Assembly (NCBI GenBank): GCA_018715345.1 | Contig: DVLT01000055.1 | Span: forward strand, 20,836-84,835 | Source of the DNA: Candidatus Onthocola gallistercoris | GTDB lineage: Bacteria > Bacillota > Clostridia > Lachnospirales > Lachnospiraceae | DNA: 64,000 nucleotides | Reading direction: 5' to 3' | Part shown: in pieces, positions 9,581-19,461 of the stretch | How positions within the stretch are numbered: position 1 is the stretch's first letter | How the letters are laid out: every line of letters starts with the position of its first letter | The notes under the pieces: model-generated | Told to the model about the DNA's origin: nothing | Databases searched by the model: none | What the model saw: the letters and a program-made list of their open reading frames with translations, nothing else | Program-made: the position numbers and the translations under genes

Positions 9581-9602
9581 GTAAAATATACCATATTTTT
9601 AC
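9581..9602. promoter_or_regulatory. Inverted repeat upstream of niaR-like start (candidate operator)
   Basis: GTAAAATATACCATATTTTTAC, a near-perfect dyad 14 bp upstream of the ATG. Confidence 0.4.
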
Positions 9603-9742
9603 CGGAGGCTCAACTGTTTCGCCTTGCGTATCCGCCAAATTTTTCCTTTATCAATCCACTGCCTTTAGTGTATAATAGCCTTTAGCATACAGTGTCAGCC
9701 CTCTGACCGCTCTATACCGGATATGAAGAAAGGAAGATTTTC

Positions 9743-10009
9743 ATGTTTCGTATGTGGGGAAAGATTTTTAAACAAAACCGTTTGATACAGGATACAGTCA
9801 TCTGCATTGATGATGAAACTTTAAGCCGTACAGCCAAGGTCTTTCAGGCAGTCAATGATATCTGCCTGGAATTTGATCTGTCCCAGCCCATTTGGCTGGA
9901 CACAAACATACGAGAATTTCAAGCCCATAACAAAACCCGTTTCCACAGCGACCATTTTGTGGAAAGTATTGATTTTGATTTCCTTGAAGTCCATCTGATC
10001 GAAGAATAA
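9743..10009 (+). CDS. Small conserved hypothetical protein
   Basis: 88-aa ORF with SD GAAAGGAAGA, followed by an intrinsic terminator. Confidence 0.6.
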   Translation: MFRMWGKIFKQNRLIQDTVICIDDETLSRTAKVFQAVNDICLEFDLSQPIWLDTNIREFQAHNKTRFHSDHFVESIDFDFLEVHLIEE

Positions 10010-10042
10010 AAAAGCATCCGGTTTTCAGCCGGATGCTTTTCA
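10009..10042 (+). terminator. Intrinsic terminator
   Basis: AAAAGCATCCGGttttcagCCGGATGCTTTT. Confidence 0.8.
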
Positions 10043-10309
10043 TTTGCAGGGAAAAATGTTAATGATTGTTTTTGTTGCCTAATGTATTGGTTACTGTCGC
10101 TCTCTTCCTTCTGATGCCAGGATACCTATTGACGTCTGAGAGCTTTTCTTCATGCTTTTTCCATCTCACTCCTTTCTTTTGATGTAAAATAAGCATAGCG
10201 CAAAAATGTGTCTATTCAGTGATCACTTTCTAACCATTTTGTAAGAAATATGTATCTTATTTTTTCCCCACTCATACATATGGAATAAGAAAAGTTCTGG
10301 AGTATCCTG

Positions 10310-11074
10310 ATGGAAAAATTTATCAAGACCGGTTGCATCATCTGCATGCTCTTTCTGATCGGCGCCTTGATCTTTCAGGCCGCCGGATCCCAGATCCTGG
10401 TTTCTGCCAATGCAAGCGGCAAAGAACTTCCCATCTACTGTGTCGAAACAGACAATCCCCAGATTGCCCTCTCCTTTGACGCAGCCTGGGGGGCCGATGA
10501 TACATCGATCATCCTGGAAATCCTGGAAACCCATGGGGTCAAAGCCACCTTTTTTATGACTGGAGACTGGGTTTCTTCCTATCCTGAGGAAGTTAAAGCC
10601 ATAGCGGCCGCCGGTCACGATCTGGGAAATCACAGCGAAAATCACAAACATATGACGGAACTTTCCGATTCGGAATGCCAGTCGGAGTTAATGTCCGTAC
10701 ATGAAAAGGTCAAAGAACTGACGGGCGTGGATATGTTTTTATTCCGACCGCCTTACGGCGATTACGATAATCATGTGATCACCAATGCCCAGGCCTGCGG
10801 TTATTATGCGATCCAATGGGATGTGGACAGCCTGGACTGGAAAAACTACGGAGTCCAATCCATTGTGGATACGGTTTTAAATCATAAAAATCTTGGAAAC
10901 GGCTCCATCATCCTCTGCCATAACGGAGCGGATCACACAGCGGAAGCCTTGGACGGCCTGATCACCGGCCTGAAAGAAAAGGGATATGAGTTTGTCCCCA
11001 TATCCCAGCTGATCATCAAAGATCATTATCATATTGATTTTACAGGCCGACAGATCCCCGATTCGGACTCTTAG
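10310..11074 (+). CDS. Polysaccharide deacetylase (NodB homology domain, PdaB-like)
   Basis: ALSFDAAWGADDT, GHDLGNHSENHKHM, FRPPYGDYD motifs; N-terminal signal/TM. Confidence 0.85.
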   Translation: MEKFIKTGCIICMLFLIGALIFQAAGSQILVSANASGKELPIYCVETDNPQIALSFDAAWGADDTSIILEILETHGVKATFFMTGDWVSSYPEEVKAIAAAGHDLGNHSENHKHMTELSDSECQSELMSVHEKVKELTGVDMFLFRPPYGDYDNHVITNAQACGYYAIQWDVDSLDWKNYGVQSIVDTVLNHKNLGNGSIILCHNGADHTAEALDGLITGLKEKGYEFVPISQLIIKDHYHIDFTGRQIPDSDS

Positions 11075-11910
11075 ATCAGTCCTTCTGACTCTCCGATGGC
11101 CACAATGCTATCATATAGAAATCTTTTAAAACGAGGCGCCGTCTGATCTGCCATCTCCTGTACTTCTTCATGGGAAAGCGGTTTTTCAGATATGCCGCTG
11201 GCCATATTTGAAATGCAGGAAATACCGCAAATCTTCATCCCCATATGGTTGGCCGCCACTGCTTCACAGGCTGTGCTCATCCCGACGGCGTCCGCTCCCA
11301 ATGTTTTGCACATCCTCACTTCTGCCGGCGATTCATAATTCGGTCCGCCCATTTGCAGATAGATTCCTTTTTTCAGGGGCATATCCAGTGCAGCCGCTGT
11401 TTTTTCCAAAATCTGCCCAAGGCTTTTATCATAAATACAGCTCATATCCGGGAAACGCGGACCCAGCTGTTCCATATTCGCCCCCCTTAAAGGCGAAGGT
11501 ACAAAACTGCTGATCTGATCCGTGATCAGCATCAGATCCCCCGGACACAGAGATGGAGCGATCCCGCCTGCCGCATTGGTCAGTATGAGTGTCTTTGCTC
11601 CCAGCATATACATAAGCCTTATGGGCAGCACCACATCGGCCATGTCATAACCCTCGTAATAATGAACACGCCCTTGCATGATCACCACCGGTACATTTTC
11701 CACATATCCAAACACAAAACGGCCCTTATGACCAGCCACTGTGGATACCGGAAAGCCTTCTATCGAAGAATAGTCGATCGTTTCACAGATTCGGATCGTT
11801 TCCGCAAAGTCCCCCAGGCCGGATCCCAGCACCAGAGCCAGCTTGGGGACAAAGTTTGTCCGGCTTCGGATATTGTCATAACACATTGCCAGTTTTTCGT
11901 ATATTTCCAT
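11071..11910 (-). CDS. Purine nucleoside phosphorylase (trimeric PNP/MTAP family)
   Basis: LVLGSGLGDFAE, VAGHKGRFVFG, TNAAGG, MGGPNYESPAE, VGMSTACE motifs. Confidence 0.9.
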   Translation of the reverse strand: MEIYEKLAMCYDNIRSRTNFVPKLALVLGSGLGDFAETIRICETIDYSSIEGFPVSTVAGHKGRFVFGYVENVPVVIMQGRVHYYEGYDMADVVLPIRLMYMLGAKTLILTNAAGGIAPSLCPGDLMLITDQISSFVPSPLRGANMEQLGPRFPDMSCIYDKSLGQILEKTAAALDMPLKKGIYLQMGGPNYESPAEVRMCKTLGADAVGMSTACEAVAANHMGMKICGISCISNMASGISEKPLSHEEVQEMADQTAPRFKRFLYDSIVAIGESEGLI

Positions 11911-11999
11911 ATATATCTCCTCCTATTATGTCAGAGCAATGGACAGCCTATCCTCCTGTTTGGTTGGGCCCCCGGTCCATTTTGTCCCTCCACTCTGCG

Positions 12000-12494
12000 T
12001 CATTTGATGAAAGGTTCCATTGCCTGTCTCCAGATATCTGTCAGCCTCGCCAGAGAATAGGCCGCATTGGCTGGACTTGTGGAGGGGAGACAGATGATAC
12101 CTCTGCCCGTTTTTTCTTCCGCATATTTATGGTATAACTGGCAGGCCTTTCCACCGTTTCCAAAAATCTGCTGAATGGGCGCTTTGTCCAAAAGACCGCC
12201 TATATCCGCCGGGCGCACATTTTTTATACTGCTGTCACTGGAGCCTTGTATGTCACAGCTGGATACCACATCCCATATGGCGATATGATGTTTTAACAAC
12301 ATGGCCTTTTTCTCCGGTATGGTTTCCGGGCAAGCTTCCCCTGTCAGATCTGCGAGCACAGCCCAAAACCGGTTCCTCGGATGATGGTAATAAAAACCCG
12401 CTTCCCGTGACCGCACAGAGGGAAAGGTACCTAATATCAATATTCGGGACCGGCTGTCATAAATCGGCTCAAATGTGTGTTCCACATGTTCCAT
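12000..12494 (-). CDS. DNA-deoxyinosine glycosylase / UDG-superfamily protein
   Basis: LILGTFPSVRSREAGFYYHHPRNRFW and LPSTSPANA motifs. Confidence 0.8.
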   Translation of the reverse strand: MEHVEHTFEPIYDSRSRILILGTFPSVRSREAGFYYHHPRNRFWAVLADLTGEACPETIPEKKAMLLKHHIAIWDVVSSCDIQGSSDSSIKNVRPADIGGLLDKAPIQQIFGNGGKACQLYHKYAEEKTGRGIICLPSTSPANAAYSLARLTDIWRQAMEPFIK

Positions 12495-12540
12495 CGCGTT
12501 CTTACTCCATTTCCAAAGGGCATATCGCCCCTATCCAAAA

Positions 12541-12585
12541 AAGCCGGCATGGACCCGGGAAAATACTCTCGGATCATGGCCGGCC
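12541..12585 (-). terminator. Intrinsic terminator after hom
   Basis: Minus strand GCCGGCcATG...CATGCCGGCTTTTTT. Confidence 0.65.
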
Positions 12586-12598
12586 TGCTGTTCATCGC

Positions 12599-13888
12599 TT
12601 ATGCATACACACGGATGATCGAAGAAACTTCTTCGATGAAAGATTTCCCCCTTAATTCATCCATTGCCTGTTTAAAATCATCTTCGCTGACGATATCCGT
12701 GATCGCCACGATCTCTGCCACGTCATCGGTCACCGGTGTTTGGATCAGTTTTTCAAAGCTGACGCTATGATTTCCAAGGATCGTGGCAATATTGCCCAAT
12801 ACGCCTGCATAGTCTTTTACCAAAAGGCGCAGGAAATACTTGCTTTCAATATCCGCCATCTTTTTGATGGGAAGATTTTTATAACATGTACAGCCGATCC
12901 GGGCCAGACAGTTGCAATGGATATTTCTGGCCACATCGATCACATCGCCTACGATGGCACTGGCTGTCGGCATCTCACCGGCGCCTCTTCCATAAAACAT
13001 GGTGTCGTCCACCGCATCTCCATGGACAAATACCGCGTTAAATACGTCGTTGACAGACGCCAACGGATGGTTTGTGGGGATCAATGTGGGATGGACCCGG
13101 ACTTCGATCCCTTTCTCCGTATCTCTGGCAATACCCAACAGCTTAATGGTACAGTCCATGGCCTTCGCATGACGGATATCGCTGGATGTGATCTTTGTTA
13201 TACCTTCTGTATATACATCACCAAACGTAACTCTGGAATGGAACGCTATGGAACTCATGATGGCCATCTTCCGTCCGGCATCCAATCCTTCGATATCTGC
13301 AGTCGGATCGGCTTCTGCATAGCCCAGTTCCTTGGCATTGGCCAGAGCCTCTTCAAATTCCATGCCCTCTTTTTCCATCTTGGTGAGGATATAATTGGTG
13401 GTGCCATTGACAATCCCCATCACTTCTGTGATATGATTGCCGCACAGACACTGTTTTAAAGGCCGGATGATGGGAATGCCTCCAGCACAGGATGCTTCAA
13501 AAAGGAAATCCACATGATTCTGCTCTGCCGTGTCCAGCAGTTCCTTCCCATGTACAGCGATCAGATCTTTATTGGCTGATACGACGCTTTTTCCCGCATT
13601 CATAGCTCTCAGGATAAAGGTTCGGGCAGGTTCGATCCCTCCCATGACTTCAATAACGATCTGAACTTCCTCGTCATTGATGATATCTTCAAAGTCCTCT
13701 GTCAACAGGGCCGGATCCACATCCTTTCTTGTCTCCGGAATACTTTTTACCAATATCTTCTTCAGTTCCAGACTCTCTCCGATCTTATCATACATCTCAT
13801 CCTGACGCATCTTTAATAATTTATATACACCGCCGCCGACGGTACCAGCTCCCAACATGGCAACTTTGATCACTTTGTTACTGTCCAT
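12599..13888 (-). CDS. hom: Homoserine dehydrogenase with C-terminal ACT domain
   Basis: VAMLGAGTVGGGVYKLL, SVVSANKDLIAVHG, GIVNGTTNYILTKM, EADPTADIEGLDAGRK motifs; C-terminal ACT-like region. Confidence 0.92.
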   Translation of the reverse strand: MDSNKVIKVAMLGAGTVGGGVYKLLKMRQDEMYDKIGESLELKKILVKSIPETRKDVDPALLTEDFEDIINDEEVQIVIEVMGGIEPARTFILRAMNAGKSVVSANKDLIAVHGKELLDTAEQNHVDFLFEASCAGGIPIIRPLKQCLCGNHITEVMGIVNGTTNYILTKMEKEGMEFEEALANAKELGYAEADPTADIEGLDAGRKMAIMSSIAFHSRVTFGDVYTEGITKITSSDIRHAKAMDCTIKLLGIARDTEKGIEVRVHPTLIPTNHPLASVNDVFNAVFVHGDAVDDTMFYGRGAGEMPTASAIVGDVIDVARNIHCNCLARIGCTCYKNLPIKKMADIESKYFLRLLVKDYAGVLGNIATILGNHSVSFEKLIQTPVTDDVAEIVAITDIVSEDDFKQAMDELRGKSFIEEVSSIIRVYA

Positions 13889-14007
13889 TTCTCTATCCCC
13901 TTTCGTGTCCATTTATACTGCTTCTTCATTCACTTCGTGCAAATAGTATATCATGAAAACGCATTTTGTCTATGGATATTTTTTATTAAGCTGCGGAATT
14001 TCAAGAA

Positions 14008-14056
14008 ATAAAAGAGTATTTTACAGGCTTTTTACACCCGCAAAATACTCTTTTTT
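14008..14056. terminator. Bidirectional-type terminator hairpin between ferritin and hom
   Basis: AAAAGAGTATTTTacagg...cccgcAAAATACTCTTTTTT. Confidence 0.65.
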
Positions 14057-14101
14057 ATAAAAATACATCGTTTATCCCGATCGGTATGACGCGCTTTTTC
14101 C

Positions 14102-14614
14102 TTACAACACTAAGGACGGCGCACTGTAAACCCGAGATTTCAGCTCGCTGTTGAGCATATACAGACTCTTGGGATCTGAGCCGAACAGTTCCATCTTTGT
14201 GATCAGATCGGTGGCGTTTGTCTCCTCTTCTCCCTGTTCTTTGATAAACCAATCCAAAAACTGCATGGTCCGGAAATCTTTCACATCATATGCAGCCGCA
14301 TAGATATTATTGATGAGAGAGGTCACATAACGTTCATGCTCCAAGCCAGCTTTAAGGGGATCCATTGTATTGGCAAAAACTTTATCCGGTTTGTCGATGG
14401 TCTCCAAAGTGATCTTTTCGCTGTTGTTCTGCATATACTGGTAGAACAGCATGGCATGATCTCTTTCTTCCTGGGCCTGGATCTTATACCAGTTGGCGAA
14501 TCCATCCAAGCCTTTTCTTTCGTAGTAATTGGCAAAATCCAGATACAAATATGCAGAATAAAATTCTTTTGTTATCTGCTCATTTAATAAAGCAGCAACT
14601 TTTTCGTTTAACAT
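14102..14614 (-). CDS. ftnA: Ferritin (non-heme)
   Basis: 170 aa; NEQITKEFYSAYLYLDFANYYERKGLDGFANWYKIQAQEERDHAMLFYQYM. Confidence 0.92.
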   Translation of the reverse strand: MLNEKVAALLNEQITKEFYSAYLYLDFANYYERKGLDGFANWYKIQAQEERDHAMLFYQYMQNNSEKITLETIDKPDKVFANTMDPLKAGLEHERYVTSLINNIYAAAYDVKDFRTMQFLDWFIKEQGEEETNATDLITKMELFGSDPKSLYMLNSELKSRVYSAPSLVL

Positions 14615-14631
14615 CGCATCTCCTCCTGGGA

Positions 14632-16143
14632 TCAGTTCTCCTGATGGACGCCGGCCATTAAAAGGCCCAGCTGATGTCTGGTCGCTTCTTTCTGGGGAAG
14701 GATATCCATAACCTGTCCTTCGTAGATCACAAGGATACGGTCGGACAATTCCATGATCTCCTCCAACTCTGTGGATACGAGGAGCACGGCTGCGCCTCGA
14801 TCCCTGGCTTCCACGATCTGATTTTGTATATACTTCGTGGCGCCGATATCCAGACCTCTGTCCGGATGAACAGCGATCAAAAGATCCGGCTCTCTTTCCA
14901 TCTCACGGGCAACGACGACTTTCTGTTGATTTCCTCCGGAAAGATTGCCTGCCAATTCGCTGACCGACGGGGTTTTTACATTATAAGTTTCGCAAAGCTG
15001 TTCATTCTTCGCTGTGATCTTCTTCCAGTCAAACAGACCATGTTTATTATATTCCGGTTTGCGGTATGTCATGAGCAAAAGGTTCTCATTAACGTTCATC
15101 TCCCGCACCATGCCATATTTCAAACGGTCCTCCGGAATATGGGATACACCCATACTAAGGATATCCCGCGGTTTGGAATGGGTCATATCCTTTCCTTTTA
15201 TCGTAAACTGTCCCGATGTGGCCGTCTCAAGGCCGGTCAGGCAGTGTACCAGCTCTGACTGGCCGTTGCCGTCCACGCCGCAGATACCCAGTATCTCGCC
15301 GCCGTACACATCAAATGAAATATTTTTAAGTACCTGAACTTTCTTTTTATTGACAAAGGAAAGGTCTTTCACATCCAGGATCTTATCTCCCCGGGGAATA
15401 TCCTTTTTCTCGATCGTCATATCCACCTGATGCCCCACCATCAGGGCAGCCAGTTCTTTTCGATCATGGATCTCGGATATCTTTGTGGTCTTGACCACCC
15501 GGCCCTGTCTGAGGACGGTACACCGGTCGCAGATCTCCATGATCTCCACCAGTTTATGGCTGATGAAGATGATGGTGTGCCCCTCTTTTGTCAGCCCCCG
15601 GATCATCTCGAACAGACCTTCCACCTCTTGGGGCGTCAGCACAGCCGTGGGCTCATCCAGAATGAGCAGATCCGCTTTTCTGTAAAGGGCTTTCAGGATT
15701 TCCAGACGCTGCTGCTGGCCTACAGACAACTGGCTTACCTTGGCCCACGGATCGATCTCCATGCCGTATTTCTTGGCCAGTTCGGAAAATTCCTTTGCTG
15801 CCGTCTTTAAGTCCAGCACAAACTTCTGTCCCTGGAGTCCCAGCACCACATTTTCAATGACCGACAATGCCGGTATGAGCATGAAATGCTGATGCACCAT
15901 TCCGATCCCTTTTGCGATGGAATCTTTCGGATCTTTTATATGGACCAACTCGCCGTTTAAGTAGATCTCGCCTTCACTCTGGGAATACATACCGTACAGG
16001 ATGTTCATCAATGTACTTTTTCCCGCGCCGTTTTCTCCAAGAAGGGCATGTACTTCCCCTTTCTCCACGCTCAGGTTTACATCCACGTTGGCAGCCACAT
16101 CACCGAAATATTTACTGATATGTTTCATTTCCAAAAATGCCAT
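14632..16143 (-). CDS. Nucleoside ABC transporter, duplicated ATP-binding protein (YufO/NupO-like)
   Basis: Two ABC cassettes: GENGAGKSTLMNILYG...LSVGQQQRLEILKAL and GVDGNGQSEL...LSGGNQQKVVVAREM; sits with BMP lipoprotein and two permeases. Confidence 0.9.
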   Translation of the reverse strand: MAFLEMKHISKYFGDVAANVDVNLSVEKGEVHALLGENGAGKSTLMNILYGMYSQSEGEIYLNGELVHIKDPKDSIAKGIGMVHQHFMLIPALSVIENVVLGLQGQKFVLDLKTAAKEFSELAKKYGMEIDPWAKVSQLSVGQQQRLEILKALYRKADLLILDEPTAVLTPQEVEGLFEMIRGLTKEGHTIIFISHKLVEIMEICDRCTVLRQGRVVKTTKISEIHDRKELAALMVGHQVDMTIEKKDIPRGDKILDVKDLSFVNKKKVQVLKNISFDVYGGEILGICGVDGNGQSELVHCLTGLETATSGQFTIKGKDMTHSKPRDILSMGVSHIPEDRLKYGMVREMNVNENLLLMTYRKPEYNKHGLFDWKKITAKNEQLCETYNVKTPSVSELAGNLSGGNQQKVVVAREMEREPDLLIAVHPDRGLDIGATKYIQNQIVEARDRGAAVLLVSTELEEIMELSDRILVIYEGQVMDILPQKEATRHQLGLLMAGVHQEN

Positions 16144-16155
16144 GGTGTATCCCTC

Positions 16156-17073
16156 CTAGTGCTTGTCATAAGGCTTTCCTGAGCTGGCAGCCTGATTGGA
16201 ACTTTTACGGTACAGACAGATCGCGATGATCGTAATGATATAAGGAAGCATCAGCCAGAACTGATACGGCACACTGACCGCGGTAGCCTGCATACGATAC
16301 TGAAGGGCGCTGGCTGCGCCAAAGATCAATGTTGCCGCCAGGACACCGCCAGGCATATAGTTGCCAAGTACAACGGCTGCCAAAGCGATAAAACCTCGGC
16401 CGGCGATCATATCCTCTGTAAAGGAACTTAACTGACCCATGGATACGTAAGCGCCTGCCAGTCCGGCCAGGGCGCCGCTGAAAAGGATCGTGCCATAACG
16501 GACACGGTATACGTTGATCCCCACCGTATCGCAGGCCTGGGGATTCTCACCCACAGAACGGATCTTCAATCCCAGACTGGTCTTCATGAGAATAAACCAC
16601 AAAACCGGAACAGCAATAAGCGCGATATAAACAGGGATAGCCTGATTAAAAACAGCCTCACCGATGATCGGGATCTTACTCAATCCCGGAATCGCTACCC
16701 GGTCAAATACAGCGATATTCTGGGAAGTGCCCACGCCAAAGATAACACGGTTCACCGTGACCGTCAGACCAGTGGCAAATGTATTGATGGCTGTACCGAT
16801 AACGTTCTGATCCGCTTTGATCGTTACAGCGAAGAAGGCAAATACAAGGGATACGATAAGGTTCACACCTATGGCCACCAATGCCCCCATGAGCGCGGAA
16901 CCGGTATAATAGGAACCGACAACACCCATCAGAGAACCGATCAGCATCATACCTTCCACACCGATATTGACGATACCGGCTCTGGAACAATAAACCAGGC
17001 CCAATGCGGCGATCAAAAGAGACGTTGCCATACGTATATCTGTTGATAAAAAGCTTGTGATCATGTCTATCAT
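16156..17073 (-). CDS. Nucleoside ABC transporter permease (YufQ/NupQ-like)
   Basis: 305-aa membrane protein; YCSRAGIVNIGVEGMMLIGS, VGENPQACDTVGINVYRVRY. Confidence 0.88.
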   Translation of the reverse strand: MIDMITSFLSTDIRMATSLLIAALGLVYCSRAGIVNIGVEGMMLIGSLMGVVGSYYTGSALMGALVAIGVNLIVSLVFAFFAVTIKADQNVIGTAINTFATGLTVTVNRVIFGVGTSQNIAVFDRVAIPGLSKIPIIGEAVFNQAIPVYIALIAVPVLWFILMKTSLGLKIRSVGENPQACDTVGINVYRVRYGTILFSGALAGLAGAYVSMGQLSSFTEDMIAGRGFIALAAVVLGNYMPGGVLAATLIFGAASALQYRMQATAVSVPYQFWLMLPYIITIIAICLYRKSSNQAASSGKPYDKH

Positions 17074-17079
17074 ATGTCC

Positions 17080-18162
17080 TTACGCCTCCTTCACATGTTT
17101 TTTCTTTCTGAATTTCTTACGGATACCTTCAAACCGGAACATGTTCCTTCCAACGACCAAAAGAATGATCAGGCCCTGGATCATATAGATCATGGCATTT
17201 GGAACCCTGGCCAGCATCTCCATGGTACTGGAACCATTGTTCAGCATACCAAACAGGAAGGCAGAAATGCCGATGCCGATGGGAGAATTGTTTCCAAGGA
17301 GGGCAACAGCCACACCGTCAAACCCTGTATTGCCGGCAAATGCCTGCATCAGACGGGTCTGGACCGAGAGGATCTCGATACAGCCGCCAAGGCCGGCCAT
17401 ACCGCCGGCGATCACCATGGCGATCATCTGGTTCTTACGGACATTCATACCCGCGTAGACACCGGCATATTTGTTCGCTCCCACGACCCGCACTTCATAA
17501 CCTCTACGGGTCCACCACAAAAATACATAGTAAAAGACAATAGCTAATATGGCAATGATCAGCCCTGCATGGAGTCTGGTGCCGTCCAGTAAGATCGGCA
17601 ATTCCGCGCTCTCCAGTATCCTGGCCGACTGGGGAAAACTGCTGGAAGCATTGTCCTTCATCGGTCCGGTTACCATATAACTGATCAACTGGATGGCGAT
17701 ATTGTTCAACATGATGGTGGTGATCAGCTCACTGGCGCCGAAACGGCTTTTTAAAAAGCTGACGATCCACCCCATCAAGCCGCCTCCCAGGAATCCGGCG
17801 ATCAATGTGAGCGGCAGATGGATGAAAATAGGAAGGCCGGCAAAATGCGTTCCCACAAAGGTGCCGAACAAAGCTCCGATATAGAGCTGTCCGGTGGCGC
17901 CCAGGTTGATGATGCCGCTTCGCATGGCCATGGCAAAGGAAAGGCCCATGAATACCAGCGGGATACCCTTAACAAAATTTTCACTGAAGGAAGCCACACT
18001 ACCGAAAGCTCCCTGGAACAAATACATATACGCATTTATCGGATCAAATCCCAGTGCCTGCATCATGAGGCCCGAGAGCAAAATGGCTACAACCACAGCG
18101 ATGACCGGATAATAGAGCGCTTCTAATAATTTTACAAATTTATTCTTCTTTGTTTTTTGCAC
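17080..18162 (-). CDS. Nucleoside ABC transporter permease (YufP/NupP-like)
   Basis: 360-aa membrane protein; GIINLGATGQLYIGAL, VVGANKYAGVYAGMNVRKN. Confidence 0.88.
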   Translation of the reverse strand: MQKTKKNKFVKLLEALYYPVIAVVVAILLSGLMMQALGFDPINAYMYLFQGAFGSVASFSENFVKGIPLVFMGLSFAMAMRSGIINLGATGQLYIGALFGTFVGTHFAGLPIFIHLPLTLIAGFLGGGLMGWIVSFLKSRFGASELITTIMLNNIAIQLISYMVTGPMKDNASSSFPQSARILESAELPILLDGTRLHAGLIIAILAIVFYYVFLWWTRRGYEVRVVGANKYAGVYAGMNVRKNQMIAMVIAGGMAGLGGCIEILSVQTRLMQAFAGNTGFDGVAVALLGNNSPIGIGISAFLFGMLNNGSSTMEMLARVPNAMIYMIQGLIILLVVGRNMFRFEGIRKKFRKKKHVKEA

Positions 18163-18190
18163 GCGATCAGTCCCCTCTTGTACATCCTGT

Positions 18191-18239
18191 CCGCAGCATA
18201 GTTATTGCCGCACAGACTGCTGCAATAGCTATACTGCGG
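18191..18239. promoter_or_regulatory. Strong inverted repeat between BMP lipoprotein and permease genes
   Basis: CCGCAGcATAGttATTGC...GCAATAgctATaCTGCGG. Confidence 0.5.
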
Positions 18240-18251
18240 TAATCACAAAGG

Positions 18252-18280
18252 AATCAGTGGATGAAACTTCACCCACTGAT
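18252..18280. promoter_or_regulatory. Second inverted repeat downstream of BMP lipoprotein
   Basis: ATCAGTGGatgaaacttcacCCACTGAT. Confidence 0.5.
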
Positions 18281-18313
18281 CCCCCTAGAAGTTACTTTGT
18301 TTCTGTATTCCTA

Positions 18314-19387
18314 TCAGTCCAGGCTGATTTCGATCTCGCCGTTTACTAACTGCTGATAAATGTCTTCCACAGACTGTTTCTGTTCATCTGTCAGGACTTC
18401 ATCCGCACATGCCTGCCAATCACCCAGAGATACAACGCCTTCTGCCGCGCCGTATTTCGGAACTGTGGAATCTGTCGGCAGTTCGTTGTTCAGATACTGT
18501 TCAAAAGCTGCCAGATAAGCAACCGCTGTATCTTTGTTTACAGCGATCAGCATGGAATTGGGACCGCTGGATTCCTGGCCTTCGCCGGTTCCTACAGAAT
18601 GGATACCCTGATCCTCAGCGCCTTCCAGAACACCAAGGCTGGCATTATCTGCCATCGGAACAACCACATCGCATCCTGCGTCAGCCAACGCGATGGACTG
18701 CTCTTTCGCGGCAGCCGTATCGGTCATGCTTCCTGTCATGGTCGTGGTCACTTGGATGCTGTCGTTCACATATTTCGCGCCCTGTTCAAAGCCTTTGGAA
18801 CCGTTGATGATCGGTGTGATCTCCTGTCCGCCCACAAAGCCTACGGAACCGCTCTGGGAAGCTGTGGCTGCGATAACACCCATCATGAATCCCTGTTCCT
18901 CATCGGAAACCTGTACGGAACAAACATTGCCTTCATTTACAGAACCGTTGATGATGATAAACTGCATATCCGGATAGTCGGGCGCTGCTTCCAGTGTAAT
19001 ATCCTGATAACTGTCAGAGCTTACAAATACCAGGTCAACACCGGCTGTGCTGTATGTACGGAACTGATCCGGCGCGTCTGCCGTCTGGACGTTCTCCTGA
19101 TAGAAAACTTCCGCGCCCTGCTCCTCGATCTTCATCAGGCCCTGATATGCGGTGTAGTTCCAGCTCATATCGCTGATGGGACCGCTCAGGATCAAACCGA
19201 CTTTCAATCCCTCCGCGCTTTTTGCCTCGGAACCGCTGTCCGCAGCCGTCTCACCGGACTCCGCTGCGCCGGTTGTCTCGGCTGTTGTCTGTGCTGTGGT
19301 CTCACCGGATCCGCTGCAGGCAGTCAAAGCCAACGCCATCATGGCTGCCAAAGAAACAGCCAAGAATTTTCTTATACCTTTTTTCAT
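18314..19387 (-). CDS. BMP-family (PnrA-like) nucleoside-binding lipoprotein, copy 1
   Basis: Signal peptide with lipobox (MALALTACSGS); VGLILSGPISDMSWNYTAYQGLMKIEEQGAEV; MKKGIRKF start with SD AGGAGGAG (ORF opens at 19465). Confidence 0.9.
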   Translation of the reverse strand: MKKGIRKFLAVSLAAMMALALTACSGSGETTAQTTAETTGAAESGETAADSGSEAKSAEGLKVGLILSGPISDMSWNYTAYQGLMKIEEQGAEVFYQENVQTADAPDQFRTYSTAGVDLVFVSSDSYQDITLEAAPDYPDMQFIIINGSVNEGNVCSVQVSDEEQGFMMGVIAATASQSGSVGFVGGQEITPIINGSKGFEQGAKYVNDSIQVTTTMTGSMTDTAAAKEQSIALADAGCDVVVPMADNASLGVLEGAEDQGIHSVGTGEGQESSGPNSMLIAVNKDTAVAYLAAFEQYLNNELPTDSTVPKYGAAEGVVSLGDWQACADEVLTDEQKQSVEDIYQQLVNGEIEISLD

Positions 19388-19461
19388 GTGAATCTCCTCC
19401 TCTTTTTTAGGACCGGACGCATATCTCGATCTGCGTCCTTCTTCTATATGCTCTTCCCGAA

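Noticed and set aside
12740-13459. 239-aa plus-strand ORF
   Set aside because: Antisense to homoserine dehydrogenase.
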